From assembly GCF_004331345.1 (NCBI RefSeq), contig NZ_SJJZ01000001.1:558001-622000 (forward strand): 64,000 nt of DNA, in the 5' to 3' direction. Shown in pieces: positions 54,257-62,947 of this stretch; position 1 is the first letter of the stretch, and each line of letters opens with the position of its first letter. The translations under genes and the position numbers were made by a program. The notes below the pieces were generated by a model. The model was not told the origin of the DNA. It did not search any database and saw only the letters and a program-made list of their open reading frames with translations. The stretch comes from Kribbella soli (GTDB lineage Bacteria > Actinomycetota > Actinomycetes > Propionibacteriales > Kribbellaceae).

Positions 54257-55087
54257 TCAGTCGCCGCCGCGGAGGATGGCGAGGATCCGCAGGATGTTCC
54301 AGTACAGCCAGACCAGGGTGACGGTCAGGCCGAACGCGGCCCGCCAGGCCTCGTTCTGCGGGGCGCCCTGGCGGACACCCTGCTCGATCATGTCGAAGTC
54401 GAGGATCAGGTTGAACACCGCGAGGCCGGCGCCGAGCGCGGCGAACAGCAGGCCCATCGGGCCCATACCGCTGATGCCGGTGTTGATCCCGACGAGGCTC
54501 AGGACCAGGTTGATCAGCAGCACACCCGCGAAGCCCGCCGTACCGATGATCACCATCTTGGTGAACTTCGGCGTCACCTTGATCGCGAAGTACTTGTACG
54601 TCGCCAGCGTCAGGCCGGCCGTCACCATCGTGGCCAGCACGGCCTGCACGATGATCGCGGAGTCACCGACCCAGCCGGCGATGAACTTGCTGCCGATCCC
54701 GAGGAACACGCCCTCGGCGACGGCATACAGCATCAGCAGCACCGGGTTCACCTTGCGGGAGAACGACAGCACCATGGCGAGCGCGAACCCGACCAGCGCG
54801 CCGGCGAGGAACGCCGGCGTGACCAGAGTCGTCGGGACCGTCCACCAGGCCACCGCGGCAGCCGCCACGACCACGCCCAGGGTGATGGCGGTCTTGACGA
54901 TCACATCGTCCAACGTCATGGGGCGGCTCGAGGCCGGAGCCCCCGGGTACTGCTGCTGCGGCGGCATACCCGATCCGCCGTAGCCCTGTGGGCTCTGCTG
55001 ACCGTACGGAGCGGCCCCCGGATAGGCCTGGCCGTGGCCAGGCGCGAACGCACTCGACCGGTTCAGCACCGGGTTACTGCTCTGCAT
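54257..55087 (-). CDS. Bax inhibitor-1/YccA family membrane protein
   Basis: Encodes 276 aa. A Gln/Gly/Pro/Tyr-rich disordered N-terminus (about 1-55) precedes seven transmembrane helices with LVLSLVGINTGISGMGP and LILDFDMIEQG, the Asp-rich signature of the actinobacterial BaxI_1 family. Role in ion leak is suggested for relatives. SD AGGAGG before ATG 55087. Confidence 0.92.
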   Translation of the reverse strand: MQSSNPVLNRSSAFAPGHGQAYPGAAPYGQQSPQGYGGSGMPPQQQYPGAPASSRPMTLDDVIVKTAITLGVVVAAAAVAWWTVPTTLVTPAFLAGALVGFALAMVLSFSRKVNPVLLMLYAVAEGVFLGIGSKFIAGWVGDSAIIVQAVLATMVTAGLTLATYKYFAIKVTPKFTKMVIIGTAGFAGVLLINLVLSLVGINTGISGMGPMGLLFAALGAGLAVFNLILDFDMIEQGVRQGAPQNEAWRAAFGLTVTLVWLYWNILRILAILRGGD

Positions 55088-55233
55088 CTCTTCCTCCTGA
55101 TGACCCACATCCGGGGCCGTATCGAGATACTACGATCCCACCCTTAACAACGTCTGAGAATCCATCAACCATTCCGCACCGAAAATCGGCGAATATCCAT
55201 CGCTTCCCGATGTATTTGCCTTCAATACAAGGT

Positions 55234-55983
55234 TCAGATGTGCGGGCGGGCGGGTTCCTGGGTGGCGAGGGCGGCGCCGACCTGGTCGGCGAGGGCTACG
55301 GCTACCAGGCGTTGTTCCAGGTCGGGGCGGGCGATCCGGCTCGCGGCGGTGAGGAGGAAGCGGCCGCGGGGTTCGCCGGCGTGCTGGACGGTGAGTTCGA
55401 TCTCGGCGTTCGTCGGCAGGCCGTCGCGTTCGACCTTCAGGACGTGCGATCCGCGGGTCACGGAGCCGTCCGGATTCAGCCGCGGCGCCTGGGTCTGCTT
55501 GCTGCCGGCAACGAACTTCGCACCGTCGATCCCCAGTACGGCGGTCAGCTCGGCGCGCACCTGGTCGATCAGGTCGTCGGTCGACCCGCCGGCCGCAACC
55601 GCCTGCGAGGTGGTGATCACCCCGTCCAGGTACCCGGCGCGCCGGGACGCCTTCGCTTGTTGCTCCCGGCCCCAGATCGCGATCTGCGTCACCGCGATCC
55701 CGATCACCAGCAACAGCACCGCCTGCTCGACGTCGTTACTGCTGTTGATGGTGAAGCTGTCGTACGGCACGGTCAGGAAGAAGTCGAACCACACCGCGCT
55801 CGACACCGCCGCGATCACCCCGGCGAGCCGGATCCCGAACACGGCCACCGCCACGATCACCACAACCAGCAGCAACGCCGCGTTCGCGTTGTCGAAGTGC
55901 GCCCGGAACGGCGTCAGCAGCGCACACACCGCCGGAGGCGCCAGCACCGAGGCCGTCAGTACCGGAGTTCGATAGTTCTCCAC
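55234..55983 (-). CDS. DUF4118 (KdpD-like) sensor domain protein
   Basis: Encodes about 249 aa. Four helices with the WFDFFLTVPYDSFTI motif of DUF4118, the transmembrane part of KdpD, followed by a GAF-like region but no histidine-kinase core. So it is a free-standing sensor module, not a kinase. GTG 55983 fits homologous starts; GTG 56028 is the alternative. Confidence 0.8.
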   Translation of the reverse strand: MENYRTPVLTASVLAPPAVCALLTPFRAHFDNANAALLLVVVIVAVAVFGIRLAGVIAAVSSAVWFDFFLTVPYDSFTINSSNDVEQAVLLLVIGIAVTQIAIWGREQQAKASRRAGYLDGVITTSQAVAAGGSTDDLIDQVRAELTAVLGIDGAKFVAGSKQTQAPRLNPDGSVTRGSHVLKVERDGLPTNAEIELTVQHAGEPRGRFLLTAASRIARPDLEQRLVAVALADQVGAALATQEPARPHI

Positions 55984-56056
55984 CCCTCTATTGATGCGCA
56001 CCGCCCGCACCGGATCAACAGTTCTCACAAAGGTCTGTCATCCGTACCGTGGTCGC

Positions 56057-56560
56057 ATGCCCGAGATCGCCCGCATCCGGCCCGCCGAGGACGCCGACGA
56101 GCGCGGCACGCTGACCGGCCTGCTCGACTTCCTCCGCGCAACCGTCGAACTCAAAGCCACCGGCCTGACCGACGAGCAGGCGTTCGCCCGCCCGGTCCAC
56201 CCGTCCGCGCTCACTCCGGGCGGAATCGTCAAGCATCTGACCGGGGTCGAGCGGTTCTGGTTCGCGATCGACTTCGCCGGACAGGACATCGCGTGGCCCT
56301 GGACGGAGGAGGATCCGCACGGCTCCTTCCCGATCGAGCCCGGCGACACGCTCGACTCGATCCTCACGGCGTACCGCACCGAATGCGCCCGCTCCCGGGA
56401 GATCGTCGCGGCCAACTCGCTCGACGATCGGGCGCGCTCGGCGGAGGGCCTGACCTTCACGCTCCGCTACGCGCTCGCCCACATCATCGAGGAAACCGCC
56501 CGCCACCTCGGCCACCTCGACCTCCTCCGCGAATCCACCGACGGCCTGACCGGCGAATAA
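56057..56560 (+). CDS. DinB/DUF664 family protein
   Basis: Encodes 167 aa. GGIVKHLTGVERFWFAIDFAG and ALAHIIEETARHLGHLDLLRE give the His-rich DinB metal site. ATG 56057 follows TACCGT by 6 nt (leaderless). Divergent from the DUF4118 gene. Probably thiol-dependent transferase; substrate unknown. Confidence 0.9.
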   Translation: MPEIARIRPAEDADERGTLTGLLDFLRATVELKATGLTDEQAFARPVHPSALTPGGIVKHLTGVERFWFAIDFAGQDIAWPWTEEDPHGSFPIEPGDTLDSILTAYRTECARSREIVAANSLDDRARSAEGLTFTLRYALAHIIEETARHLGHLDLLRESTDGLTGE

Positions 56561-56578
56561 CCGGCCCTGGTGGTTCAT

Positions 56579-56816
56579 CGAGTCGTGGGTTTCGGCGGCC
56601 AAACGCAGCCTCGACCCACGACTCGCCGTTCCCGTGGCCGACCAAACGCCACGACTCGACGCAATGCAGGTCGACGTACGCCGTGCGCCAGCCCTCCGAC
56701 CGAGCAGCGCCCGGAACTGCACCTCGCGCACACGAACGGATAACCCCTCGTGTTGGGGGTTCTCCCCTGGCATGCGAGGGGAGAACCCCCAACGCGCGGG
56801 GATATCCGTTCGTGTG
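56579..56816. repeat. large palindromic element cluster (non-coding gap)
   Basis: The 400-nt gap 56561-56960 has no gene. First, CGAGTCGTGGGT (56579-56590) and its complement (56614-56625) form a 12-bp stem, with a third copy of the motif at 56648-56657. Second, 56729-56768 and 56777-56816 are 40-nt arms with only three mismatches around GGCATGCG, i.e. an 88-bp near-perfect hairpin. Either a REP/MITE-like element, a strong terminator or a protein-binding site. Confidence 0.8.
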
Positions 56817-56960
56817 ACTGGTCCGTGAGCGGTGCCCCGGGAGCCGGGGAACTGAGGGCTGGGCGGTGGGGAGGATTGCTTCCCGCCGGGCAGGGTTCCT
56901 CCCCACTCACCTCCGAATAATCCGTCGCCCTCGGACAATCGCCTGCGTAAGTTGCCTCGT

Positions 56961-58154
56961 ATGTACCGAATCCGACTGGCTACGGTCGCGGACGTCGTGT
57001 TCCTGGCTGAGGTGACGCTGGCTGCCACCCGCGCGCAGGGCCGGCTGGCCGCGGACTTCGACGAGCCCGCCTGGCTGGCCGGTTTCGAGACCTGGAGCCG
57101 GGAGTCGATCGAGGATCCCGCTACCGATCTGTACGTCGTCGAGGTCGACGGTAGCCGCGCCGGGCGCCTGCGAGTCAGTCGTACGCCGGAAGCCGTCGAG
57201 TTGAACGGGATCCAGCTCCACCCGGACATCCAGAATCGCGGCATCGGTACGGCGATCATCACCGCGCTGCAGTCCGAGGCCGCGCGGTACGGCGTACCGC
57301 TGAAGCTGAACGTCGAGCGGGACAACCCGAACGCGCGCCGCCTGTACGAGCGCCTCGGGTTCACGAAGACCGGCGAGGATGGAGCTGAGGACGTCATGCA
57401 GTGGTCGAAGGCCGCGGAGCAGAACCGGTTGTGGAACGCGGACGTCGCGCAGCGGTACGACACGCCTGGCGACGGGATGTTCTCGGCGGACGTGCTCGGG
57501 CCGACGGTCGAGCGGCTGGCCGGACTCGCCGACGGTGGGCGCGCGCTCGAGTTCGCGATCGGCACCGGGCGGGTCGCCGTACCGCTGTCGGAGTACGGCG
57601 TACCGGTGAGCGGGATCGAGCTGTCGGACGCGATGCTCGAACAGTTGCGGACGAAGGCCGACGCGGAGACGATCCCGGTCGTCTCCGGCGACATGGCGAC
57701 GGCGCGCGTACCGGGTGAGTTCACCCTCGTTTACCTGGTCTACAACACGATCTCGAACCTGCTGACCCAGGAGGAGCAGGTCGCCTGCTTCCGGAACGCC
57801 GCCCGCCACCTCTCCCCCGGCGGCCGCTTCGTGATCGAGCTCTGGGTCCCCGAACTGCGCCGCCTCCCACCCAGCCTCCCCGCCACCGTCGGCGTCGCCG
57901 ATCCCGGCTACATCCTGCTGGACACGTACGACGTACTGAAGCAGCACGTCGTCTCCCACCACTTCCACTTCGGCGAAGGCACCGAGGCCCAACTCTTCCG
58001 CTCCCCGCACCGCTACATCTGGCCCGCCGAACTCGACCTGATGGCCCAACTGGCCGGCTTCACCCTCGAATCCCGCCACGCCGACTGGACCAACACCGAG
58101 TTCACCGCCGACTCCCCCTCCCACATCTCGGTCTACCGCCTACCGCCCACATAA
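56961..58154 (+). CDS. GNAT acetyltransferase-SAM methyltransferase fusion
   Basis: Encodes 397 aa. Residues 1-148 are a full GNAT domain (LHPDIQNRGIGTAIITALQ as motif A; NARRLYERLGF as motif B). Residues about 150-397 are a class I methyltransferase with motif I LEFAIGTG at 196-203 and GIELSDAMLEQL. No frame interruption is visible, so the fusion is real in this sequence. ATG 56961 follows TAAGTT by 7 nt (leaderless). Substrates unknown. Confidence 0.88.
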   Translation: MYRIRLATVADVVFLAEVTLAATRAQGRLAADFDEPAWLAGFETWSRESIEDPATDLYVVEVDGSRAGRLRVSRTPEAVELNGIQLHPDIQNRGIGTAIITALQSEAARYGVPLKLNVERDNPNARRLYERLGFTKTGEDGAEDVMQWSKAAEQNRLWNADVAQRYDTPGDGMFSADVLGPTVERLAGLADGGRALEFAIGTGRVAVPLSEYGVPVSGIELSDAMLEQLRTKADAETIPVVSGDMATARVPGEFTLVYLVYNTISNLLTQEEQVACFRNAARHLSPGGRFVIELWVPELRRLPPSLPATVGVADPGYILLDTYDVLKQHVVSHHFHFGEGTEAQLFRSPHRYIWPAELDLMAQLAGFTLESRHADWTNTEFTADSPSHISVYRLPPT

Positions 58155-58163
58155 CACAGGCTG

Positions 58164-58544
58164 GTGCCCGTGACCTCAGATCCGCTGTTCACCCGCCTCG
58201 CCCCGGTCCTGAACGTCTCCGACCTGCCCGCGGAACGTGCGTTCTACGAGAAGCTCGGCCTTCCGGTGATCTACGAAGGCCCGGAGTACCCGGATTTCAT
58301 CGCCTTCGGGACCGACTCCGTGCACTTCGGCATCCAGCAGGCCTCCGCGCCGAACGACCCGCCGAGTGTCCTCACCTGGCAGATCGCCGTCTCCGACGTG
58401 GACGCGGCCGCCGCCCGCTGCCGCGAGGCCGGGCTCGACTTCGAGCTGGAGCAGAACGACCCCGCCCCCGGCTGGACCTACCGCCGGCTCCTCCTCCGCA
58501 CGCCAAGCGGCTACCGCCTGGCGCTGGAGGGCGAGTCCGAATAG
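58164..58544 (+). CDS. VOC family protein
   Basis: Encodes 126 aa, bleomycin-resistance/glyoxalase fold: PVLNVSDLPAERAFYEKLG, DSVHFGIQQ, and terminal GYRLALEGESE. Starts 9 nt after the fusion gene's stop, so probably the same operon. GTG 58164 or 58170. Confidence 0.88.
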   Translation: MPVTSDPLFTRLAPVLNVSDLPAERAFYEKLGLPVIYEGPEYPDFIAFGTDSVHFGIQQASAPNDPPSVLTWQIAVSDVDAAAARCREAGLDFELEQNDPAPGWTYRRLLLRTPSGYRLALEGESE

Positions 58545-58552
58545 CTGGGCAG

Positions 58553-58939
58553 TCAGCGGGCGGTGTTCGGGTAGCCGCCTAGTTGTTCGAGGACGTCCAG
58601 CCAGTCCATGACGACGTCGGATTCGACCATCACGCCGTTCGCGAACCTGTCCAGGGACATGCCTCTGAAGGTCACGCGCTGACCGGTCGCGGGGACTCCG
58701 AGCCACTCGCCCCGGTGCGTGCCTTGATAGTCGAAGCGGACTGCCAGCCGGTCGCCCTCGACGACTCGCTCCGCTGAGGTGCATGCGTAGTCCGGAAAGG
58801 CCTCGCGGATCTCTCCGATGCCTTTCTTGAAGTCGGCTGCCAGCTCAGAGCTCATCAGCGCGTCGAGTGCCCCCAGGTCACCCGCGCCGATCGCATCGGT
58901 GATTGCCTCGTCGATGCGCACCATCTCGTCGCGGTTCAT
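58553..58939 (-). CDS. SnoaL-like ester cyclase family protein
   Basis: Encodes 128 aa of the NTF2-like fold; IREAFPDYACTSAERVVEGD and QGTHRGEWLGVPATGQ are typical of the SnoaL/ester-cyclase group. Function unknown. ATG 58939 has an excellent GGGGAGGG SD. Confidence 0.88.
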   Translation of the reverse strand: MNRDEMVRIDEAITDAIGAGDLGALDALMSSELAADFKKGIGEIREAFPDYACTSAERVVEGDRLAVRFDYQGTHRGEWLGVPATGQRVTFRGMSLDRFANGVMVESDVVMDWLDVLEQLGGYPNTAR

Positions 58940-59112
58940 GACCCTCCCCTTCCCCTCGTTGCGACGCTAGGACGCCCCGGACAGCCCGGCAAGGGCTGGC
59001 TTGCGGTTGTGTGTCGGGGGTGGTGGGTACCGCTCGAGGGACCCCACCATGAAGAGATGAGAGCTCCCTCGGGCAGGGGATGTTCGGTGGGTGAGATCAC
59101 TCTCGGGAGGGT

Positions 59113-59130
59113 TTGTGAAATCTTTCACGA
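59113..59130. promoter_or_regulatory. probable Rex operator upstream of ndh
   Basis: 18-bp near-palindrome: TTGTGAAA, TC, TTTCACGA; only one mismatch in the arms. It matches the Rex consensus (TTGTGAA-N4-TTCACAA) and stands 58 nt before the NADH dehydrogenase ATG at 59188. Confidence 0.75.
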
Positions 59131-59187
59131 GCGTTTAGCGTTGAAGCGAACATGAAGTCTGAGAACCACTCAGGGAGAGTGAACCGC

Positions 59188-60495
59188 ATGACAGCCCAGG
59201 TGCCGCACATCCTCGTCGTCGGAGGCGGTTACGTCGGGATGTACACCGCGTACGGCCTGCGCCGCGCCGCCCGCAAGGGCCGGATCCGCGTGACCGTGGT
59301 CGACCCGCGGTCGGTAATGACCTACCAGCCGTTCCTGCCGGAAGCCGCGGCCGGTTCGGTGGAGCCGCGGCACGTCGTGGTGCCGCTGCGCAAGACTCTC
59401 AAGGGCTGCCGGGTGGTGACCGGACGCGTGACGGGGATCGATCACGCGCACAAGGTCGCCAAGGTGATGCCCGAGGAGGGCCCGGAGTACGAGCTGGCCT
59501 ACGACCAGGTCGTGGTCGCGCTCGGTTCGATCGCCCGTACGCTGCCGATCCCCGGCCTGGCCGAGGAAGCGACCGGGTTCAAGAACGTCGAAGAGGCGAT
59601 CGCGCTGCGCAACAAGGTCCTGGACCGGCTCGACGTCGCGTCGTCGCAGCCCGACCCGGCGCTGCGCAAGTCCGCGCTCACCTTCGTCTTCATCGGCGGC
59701 GGGTACGCCGGTGTGGAGGCGTTCGCCGAGCTCGAGGACATGGCCCGCTACGCCACCCGCTACTACGACAACATCAAGCCCGAGGACATGCACTGGGTCC
59801 TCGTCGAGGCCACCAACCGGATCCTTCCGGAGGTCGGCCCGGATCTCGGCAAGTACACCGTGGACCAGCTCCGCAAGCGGAACATGGACATCCGGCTGGA
59901 GACCCGGCTCGAGTCCTGCGAGAAGGGCCACGTGATCCTCAGTGACGGCGACGAGTTCGACGCCGACACGATCGTCTGGACGGCCGGTGTAAAGGCGAAC
60001 CCGGCGCTCGCCGCGACCGACTTCCCGCTGGACGAGAAGGGCCGGGTCAAGACGCTGCCGAACCTGCGGATCGAGGGTGTCGACGACGCCTGGACCGCCG
60101 GCGACAACGCCGCCGTACCGGACCTGACGAGCGAGACCGGTGCGTACTGCGCTCCGAACGCGCAGCACGCCGTACGGCAGGCCAACCGGCTGGCCGCGAA
60201 CATCCTGCGGGTCGTCGACGGTCAGCCGCCGCAGGACTACAAGCACAAGTACGTCGGCTCGGTCGCGAGCCTCGGCCTGCACAAGGGTGTCGCCCAGCTG
60301 TACGGCGTGAAGGTGAAAGGCTGGCTGGCCTGGTTCCTGCACCGGACCTACCACGTGTCCCGCGTACCTACCCTGAACCGGAAGGCCCGCGTCATCCTCG
60401 ACTGGACCCTGGCGCTGTTCTTCCGCCGCGAGGTCACCAGCCTCGGCAGCCTGCAGACGCCGAACGAGGAGTTCCGCCGGGCGACCCAGTCGTAG
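59188..60495 (+). CDS. ndh: type II NADH dehydrogenase
   Basis: Encodes 435 aa. Two Rossmann turns, VVGGGYVGMYTAYG for FAD (near residue 12) and FIGGGYAGVEAF for NADH, plus the WTAGVKANP and TAGDNAAVPD motifs, fit NDH-2. It moves electrons from NADH to menaquinone without pumping protons. ATG 59188 has GGGAGAG SD (upstream in-frame ATG 59152 less likely). A Rex-type operator lies upstream, so it should be induced when NADH is high. Confidence 0.9.
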   Translation: MTAQVPHILVVGGGYVGMYTAYGLRRAARKGRIRVTVVDPRSVMTYQPFLPEAAAGSVEPRHVVVPLRKTLKGCRVVTGRVTGIDHAHKVAKVMPEEGPEYELAYDQVVVALGSIARTLPIPGLAEEATGFKNVEEAIALRNKVLDRLDVASSQPDPALRKSALTFVFIGGGYAGVEAFAELEDMARYATRYYDNIKPEDMHWVLVEATNRILPEVGPDLGKYTVDQLRKRNMDIRLETRLESCEKGHVILSDGDEFDADTIVWTAGVKANPALAATDFPLDEKGRVKTLPNLRIEGVDDAWTAGDNAAVPDLTSETGAYCAPNAQHAVRQANRLAANILRVVDGQPPQDYKHKYVGSVASLGLHKGVAQLYGVKVKGWLAWFLHRTYHVSRVPTLNRKARVILDWTLALFFRREVTSLGSLQTPNEEFRRATQS

Positions 60496-60509
60496 CCCGT
60501 CACTTGATC

Positions 60510-60541
60510 GGCCGGGCCCCCAACTCGCCGGGGGCCCGGCC
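60510..60541 (+). terminator. intrinsic terminator after ndh
   Basis: 12-bp perfect arms (GGCCGGGCCCCC and complement) around 8 nt, then CTTCTTTTC. Confidence 0.9.
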
Positions 60542-60594
60542 TTCTTTTCGCGGTCCCGCTCTGCGACGCTGTGCGCGAGTGTCTGGAGGGGGAC

Positions 60595-61041
60595 ATGAGT
60601 AAAGCGATGCTGCCGCCGCGCTGGTTCATCCGCGCGGCCTGGAAGGTCCACCGAGGTCTCTACAACGCCAGCAATGGCCGCAAAGGTCTCTCACGACCGC
60701 GGGGCAAGAAATACGGCCTGTTGCGGCTCACGGTGCCCGGCCGGCGGACCGGGGAACCGCGAAGCGTGATTCTCGGGTACGTCGAGGACGGGCCGAACCT
60801 GGTCACCCTCGCGATGAACGGATGGGGCGCGCCGGAACCTGCCTGGTGGCTGAACCTGCTGGCCCATCCGGACGCCGACGCGGTGCTCACCGACGGGCAA
60901 CGACCGGTCCGCGGACGCCCCGCCGAGGGCGAGGAACGTCAGCGGCTCTGGGCCCGCTGGCAGGAACTCGACAAGAACCTCGACGAGTACGCCGATCGCC
61001 GCCCGAGAACGACCGCGGTGGTGGTGCTCGAACCGCGCTAG
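60595..61041 (+). CDS. nitroreductase/deazaflavin (F420)-dependent oxidoreductase family
   Basis: Encodes 148 aa. LTVPGRRTGEPRSVILGY and NGWGAPEPAWWLNLLAHPDA are the DUF385/FDOR (Ddn-like) motifs for binding F420 or similar cofactor. Substrate unknown. SD GGAGGGGG before ATG 60595. Its stop begins a tandem repeat shared with the convergent gene. Confidence 0.9.
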   Translation: MSKAMLPPRWFIRAAWKVHRGLYNASNGRKGLSRPRGKKYGLLRLTVPGRRTGEPRSVILGYVEDGPNLVTLAMNGWGAPEPAWWLNLLAHPDADAVLTDGQRPVRGRPAEGEERQRLWARWQELDKNLDEYADRRPRTTAVVVLEPR

Positions 61042-61086
61042 TCGTGGTCAGTCGTGGTTAGCCGTGGTTAGTCGTGGTTAGTCGTG
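61041..61086. repeat. 10-bp tandem repeat spanning two convergent stops
   Basis: About 4.6 units of GTCGTGGTTA (variants GTCGTGGTCA, GCCGTGGTTA). The plus gene's TAG is just before it and the minus gene's TAA lies in the last units; the minus strand has in-frame TAA in most units. Confidence 0.85.
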
Positions 61087-61737
61087 CAGCATCCCGGCGT
61101 CGTGGACGAGGAGGGCGATCTGGACGCGGTTGTTCAGGTCGAGTTTCGTGAGGATGCGGGACACGTGCGTCTTCACGGTCGGGATGCTGAGGTAGAGGGT
61201 CGCGCTGATCTCGGCGTTCGACTTCCCCTCGCCGACGGCGACGGCGATCTCGCGTTCGCGGTCGTTCAGGTCCGCGAGCCGGGCGGTGGCCTTGGTCTTG
61301 CGGTCGTCCTGGCCGGAGTCTGCGACGCGGGTGATCAGGCGTTTGGTGACGGCCGGTGAGAGGACGGGCTGCCCGGCGGCGATCCGGCGTACCGACTCGA
61401 CGATCTCGGCTGGCGGGGTGTCCTTCAGGATGAACCCGGCGGCGCCGGCGCGGAGGGCGCGCAGGACGTGTTCGTCGGCGTCGAAGGTGGTGAGGATGAC
61501 GACCTCAGGTGCGCCCGAGCGGCGCCGTACCGCTTCCGTCGCGGTGAGGCCGTCGGTGCCGGGCATCCGGATGTCCATCAGGATCACGTCCGGCGCGAGC
61601 CGGTCGATCAGACCGTGTACGCCGGACCCGTCACCGGCCTCCCCGACCACCCGGATGTCCTCGGCGCCGCCCAGCATCAACTTCAGCCCGGCCCGCAGCA
61701 AAGGATCGTCGTCGACGATCAACACCCGAATGGTCAT
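61078..61737 (-). CDS. NarL/FixJ family response regulator
   Basis: Encodes 219 aa. Receiver with DDD acidic pocket, phospho-Asp in VILMDIRMPG, and Lys in ILKDTPP; LuxR HTH with LNDREREIAVAVGEGKSNAE and PTVKTHVSRILTKL. ATG 61737 overlaps the kinase stop (ATGA). Forms a two-component system with that kinase; target genes unknown. Confidence 0.93.
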   Translation of the reverse strand: MTIRVLIVDDDPLLRAGLKLMLGGAEDIRVVGEAGDGSGVHGLIDRLAPDVILMDIRMPGTDGLTATEAVRRRSGAPEVVILTTFDADEHVLRALRAGAAGFILKDTPPAEIVESVRRIAAGQPVLSPAVTKRLITRVADSGQDDRKTKATARLADLNDREREIAVAVGEGKSNAEISATLYLSIPTVKTHVSRILTKLDLNNRVQIALLVHDAGMLHD

Positions 61738-62843
61738 GCGGGCCACGGTAGCCAGGCGTACAGGCGGAAGTCGCCTTCGGGGGTGCGGCCGTGTTCGACG
61801 CGGCCTTCGACCAAGGCGGCGCGTTCGCTGAGGCCCTTCAGACCTTGGCCGTCGCCGCGCCGCCGGTTCGGCGCCGGATTGCGCAGTTCGACGGACAGTC
61901 CGTTGCCTGGGGCACCGGTCACGCTGATCGACACCGGCTCGCCCGGCGCGTGCTTCACCGCGTTCGTCAGACCTTCCTGCACGATCCGGTACGCCGTACG
62001 CCCGACGTGCTCCGGCATCGCACCCGGCGCTTCGAGTGTCAGCTCGACCGGAATGCCGGCCTCCCGCGAACCCTCCACGAGCGCGGGCAGGTCGGCGAAC
62101 GCGGGCTGCGGGAGCTCGCCGACCGGAGCCCGCAGTACGCCGATCACCTCGCGGAGATCCTGCAGCGCCTGGTGCGCGCTCGCCCGGATGATCTCGGCAG
62201 CGCCGGCCACCTCTTCGGTGGACGCGTCCGGGCGGTACGCCAGCGCGCCGGCATGCACGCTGAGCAACGACAACCGATGCCCGAGTACGTCGTGCATCTC
62301 GCGGGCGATCTCCTCGCGTGCCCGGAGCTGCGCCTGCTCGGCCTGCAGCGTCGCCACCGTCTCAGCCCGATCCGCCCGGTCCCGCAGCGTCTGCAGGAGC
62401 TGACGCCGGGACCGGATGTAGAACCCCCAGCCCGCCATGGCGGCGTACAGAGTGATGCCGATGACGAGCTGCGTCTTCCAGTCGTCCTTGTGCCGCACCT
62501 GGAGATAGCTGAGCGTGGCGACGCAGTTCACCGCGAAGACCCAGATCGATGTCCGCCACGGCTTGTGGACCGCGACGGTCATGAACAGCACCAGCGTCGC
62601 CCCGGCCGCGGCATCGGCGTACACCGAGACTGCAGCCCCGAGAAGCGCCAACGGGACGGTCCAGCGGCGCCGGAACCACAAGGTCAGGCACAGCACCATG
62701 CCCGACCAGAGGTCGACCGCGAGCAACGTCTGCGACACCGGGTCGGACTCACCCTCGCTGTAGGCGAGAAGCCCGATCAGAACTGCCAGCACGAACGACA
62801 CGCTGTCCACGACCCAGTTCCGGGCAGTACGGCGTGAGCTCAT
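61734..62843 (-). CDS. sensor histidine kinase, NarL-type (HisKA_3)
   Basis: Encodes 369 aa. Four to five N-terminal helices (about 13-140), then a coiled segment, HisKA_3 with EIAREMHDVLGHRLSLL (phospho-His in MHDVLGH), and an HATPase with RIVQEGLTNAVKHAPG and GDGQGLKGLSERAALV. No periplasmic sensor domain; signal unknown. The gene for its response regulator follows with overlap. Confidence 0.92.
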   Translation of the reverse strand: MSSRRTARNWVVDSVSFVLAVLIGLLAYSEGESDPVSQTLLAVDLWSGMVLCLTLWFRRRWTVPLALLGAAVSVYADAAAGATLVLFMTVAVHKPWRTSIWVFAVNCVATLSYLQVRHKDDWKTQLVIGITLYAAMAGWGFYIRSRRQLLQTLRDRADRAETVATLQAEQAQLRAREEIAREMHDVLGHRLSLLSVHAGALAYRPDASTEEVAGAAEIIRASAHQALQDLREVIGVLRAPVGELPQPAFADLPALVEGSREAGIPVELTLEAPGAMPEHVGRTAYRIVQEGLTNAVKHAPGEPVSISVTGAPGNGLSVELRNPAPNRRRGDGQGLKGLSERAALVEGRVEHGRTPEGDFRLYAWLPWPA

Positions 62844-62947
62844 GCCTTGAATGTAGCGGTGAGTAAGCGATCTCCGGGGCGGGTGCGGGTGTCCGGATAC
62901 CGAAGTCGGTGCGATCGGGTACTTAGGTCGGCGGTAGGTTGCCGGGC

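Noticed and set aside
56575..56910. Overlapping minus-strand frames in the palindromic gap
   Set aside because: They translate the inverted repeats and have no protein-like features.
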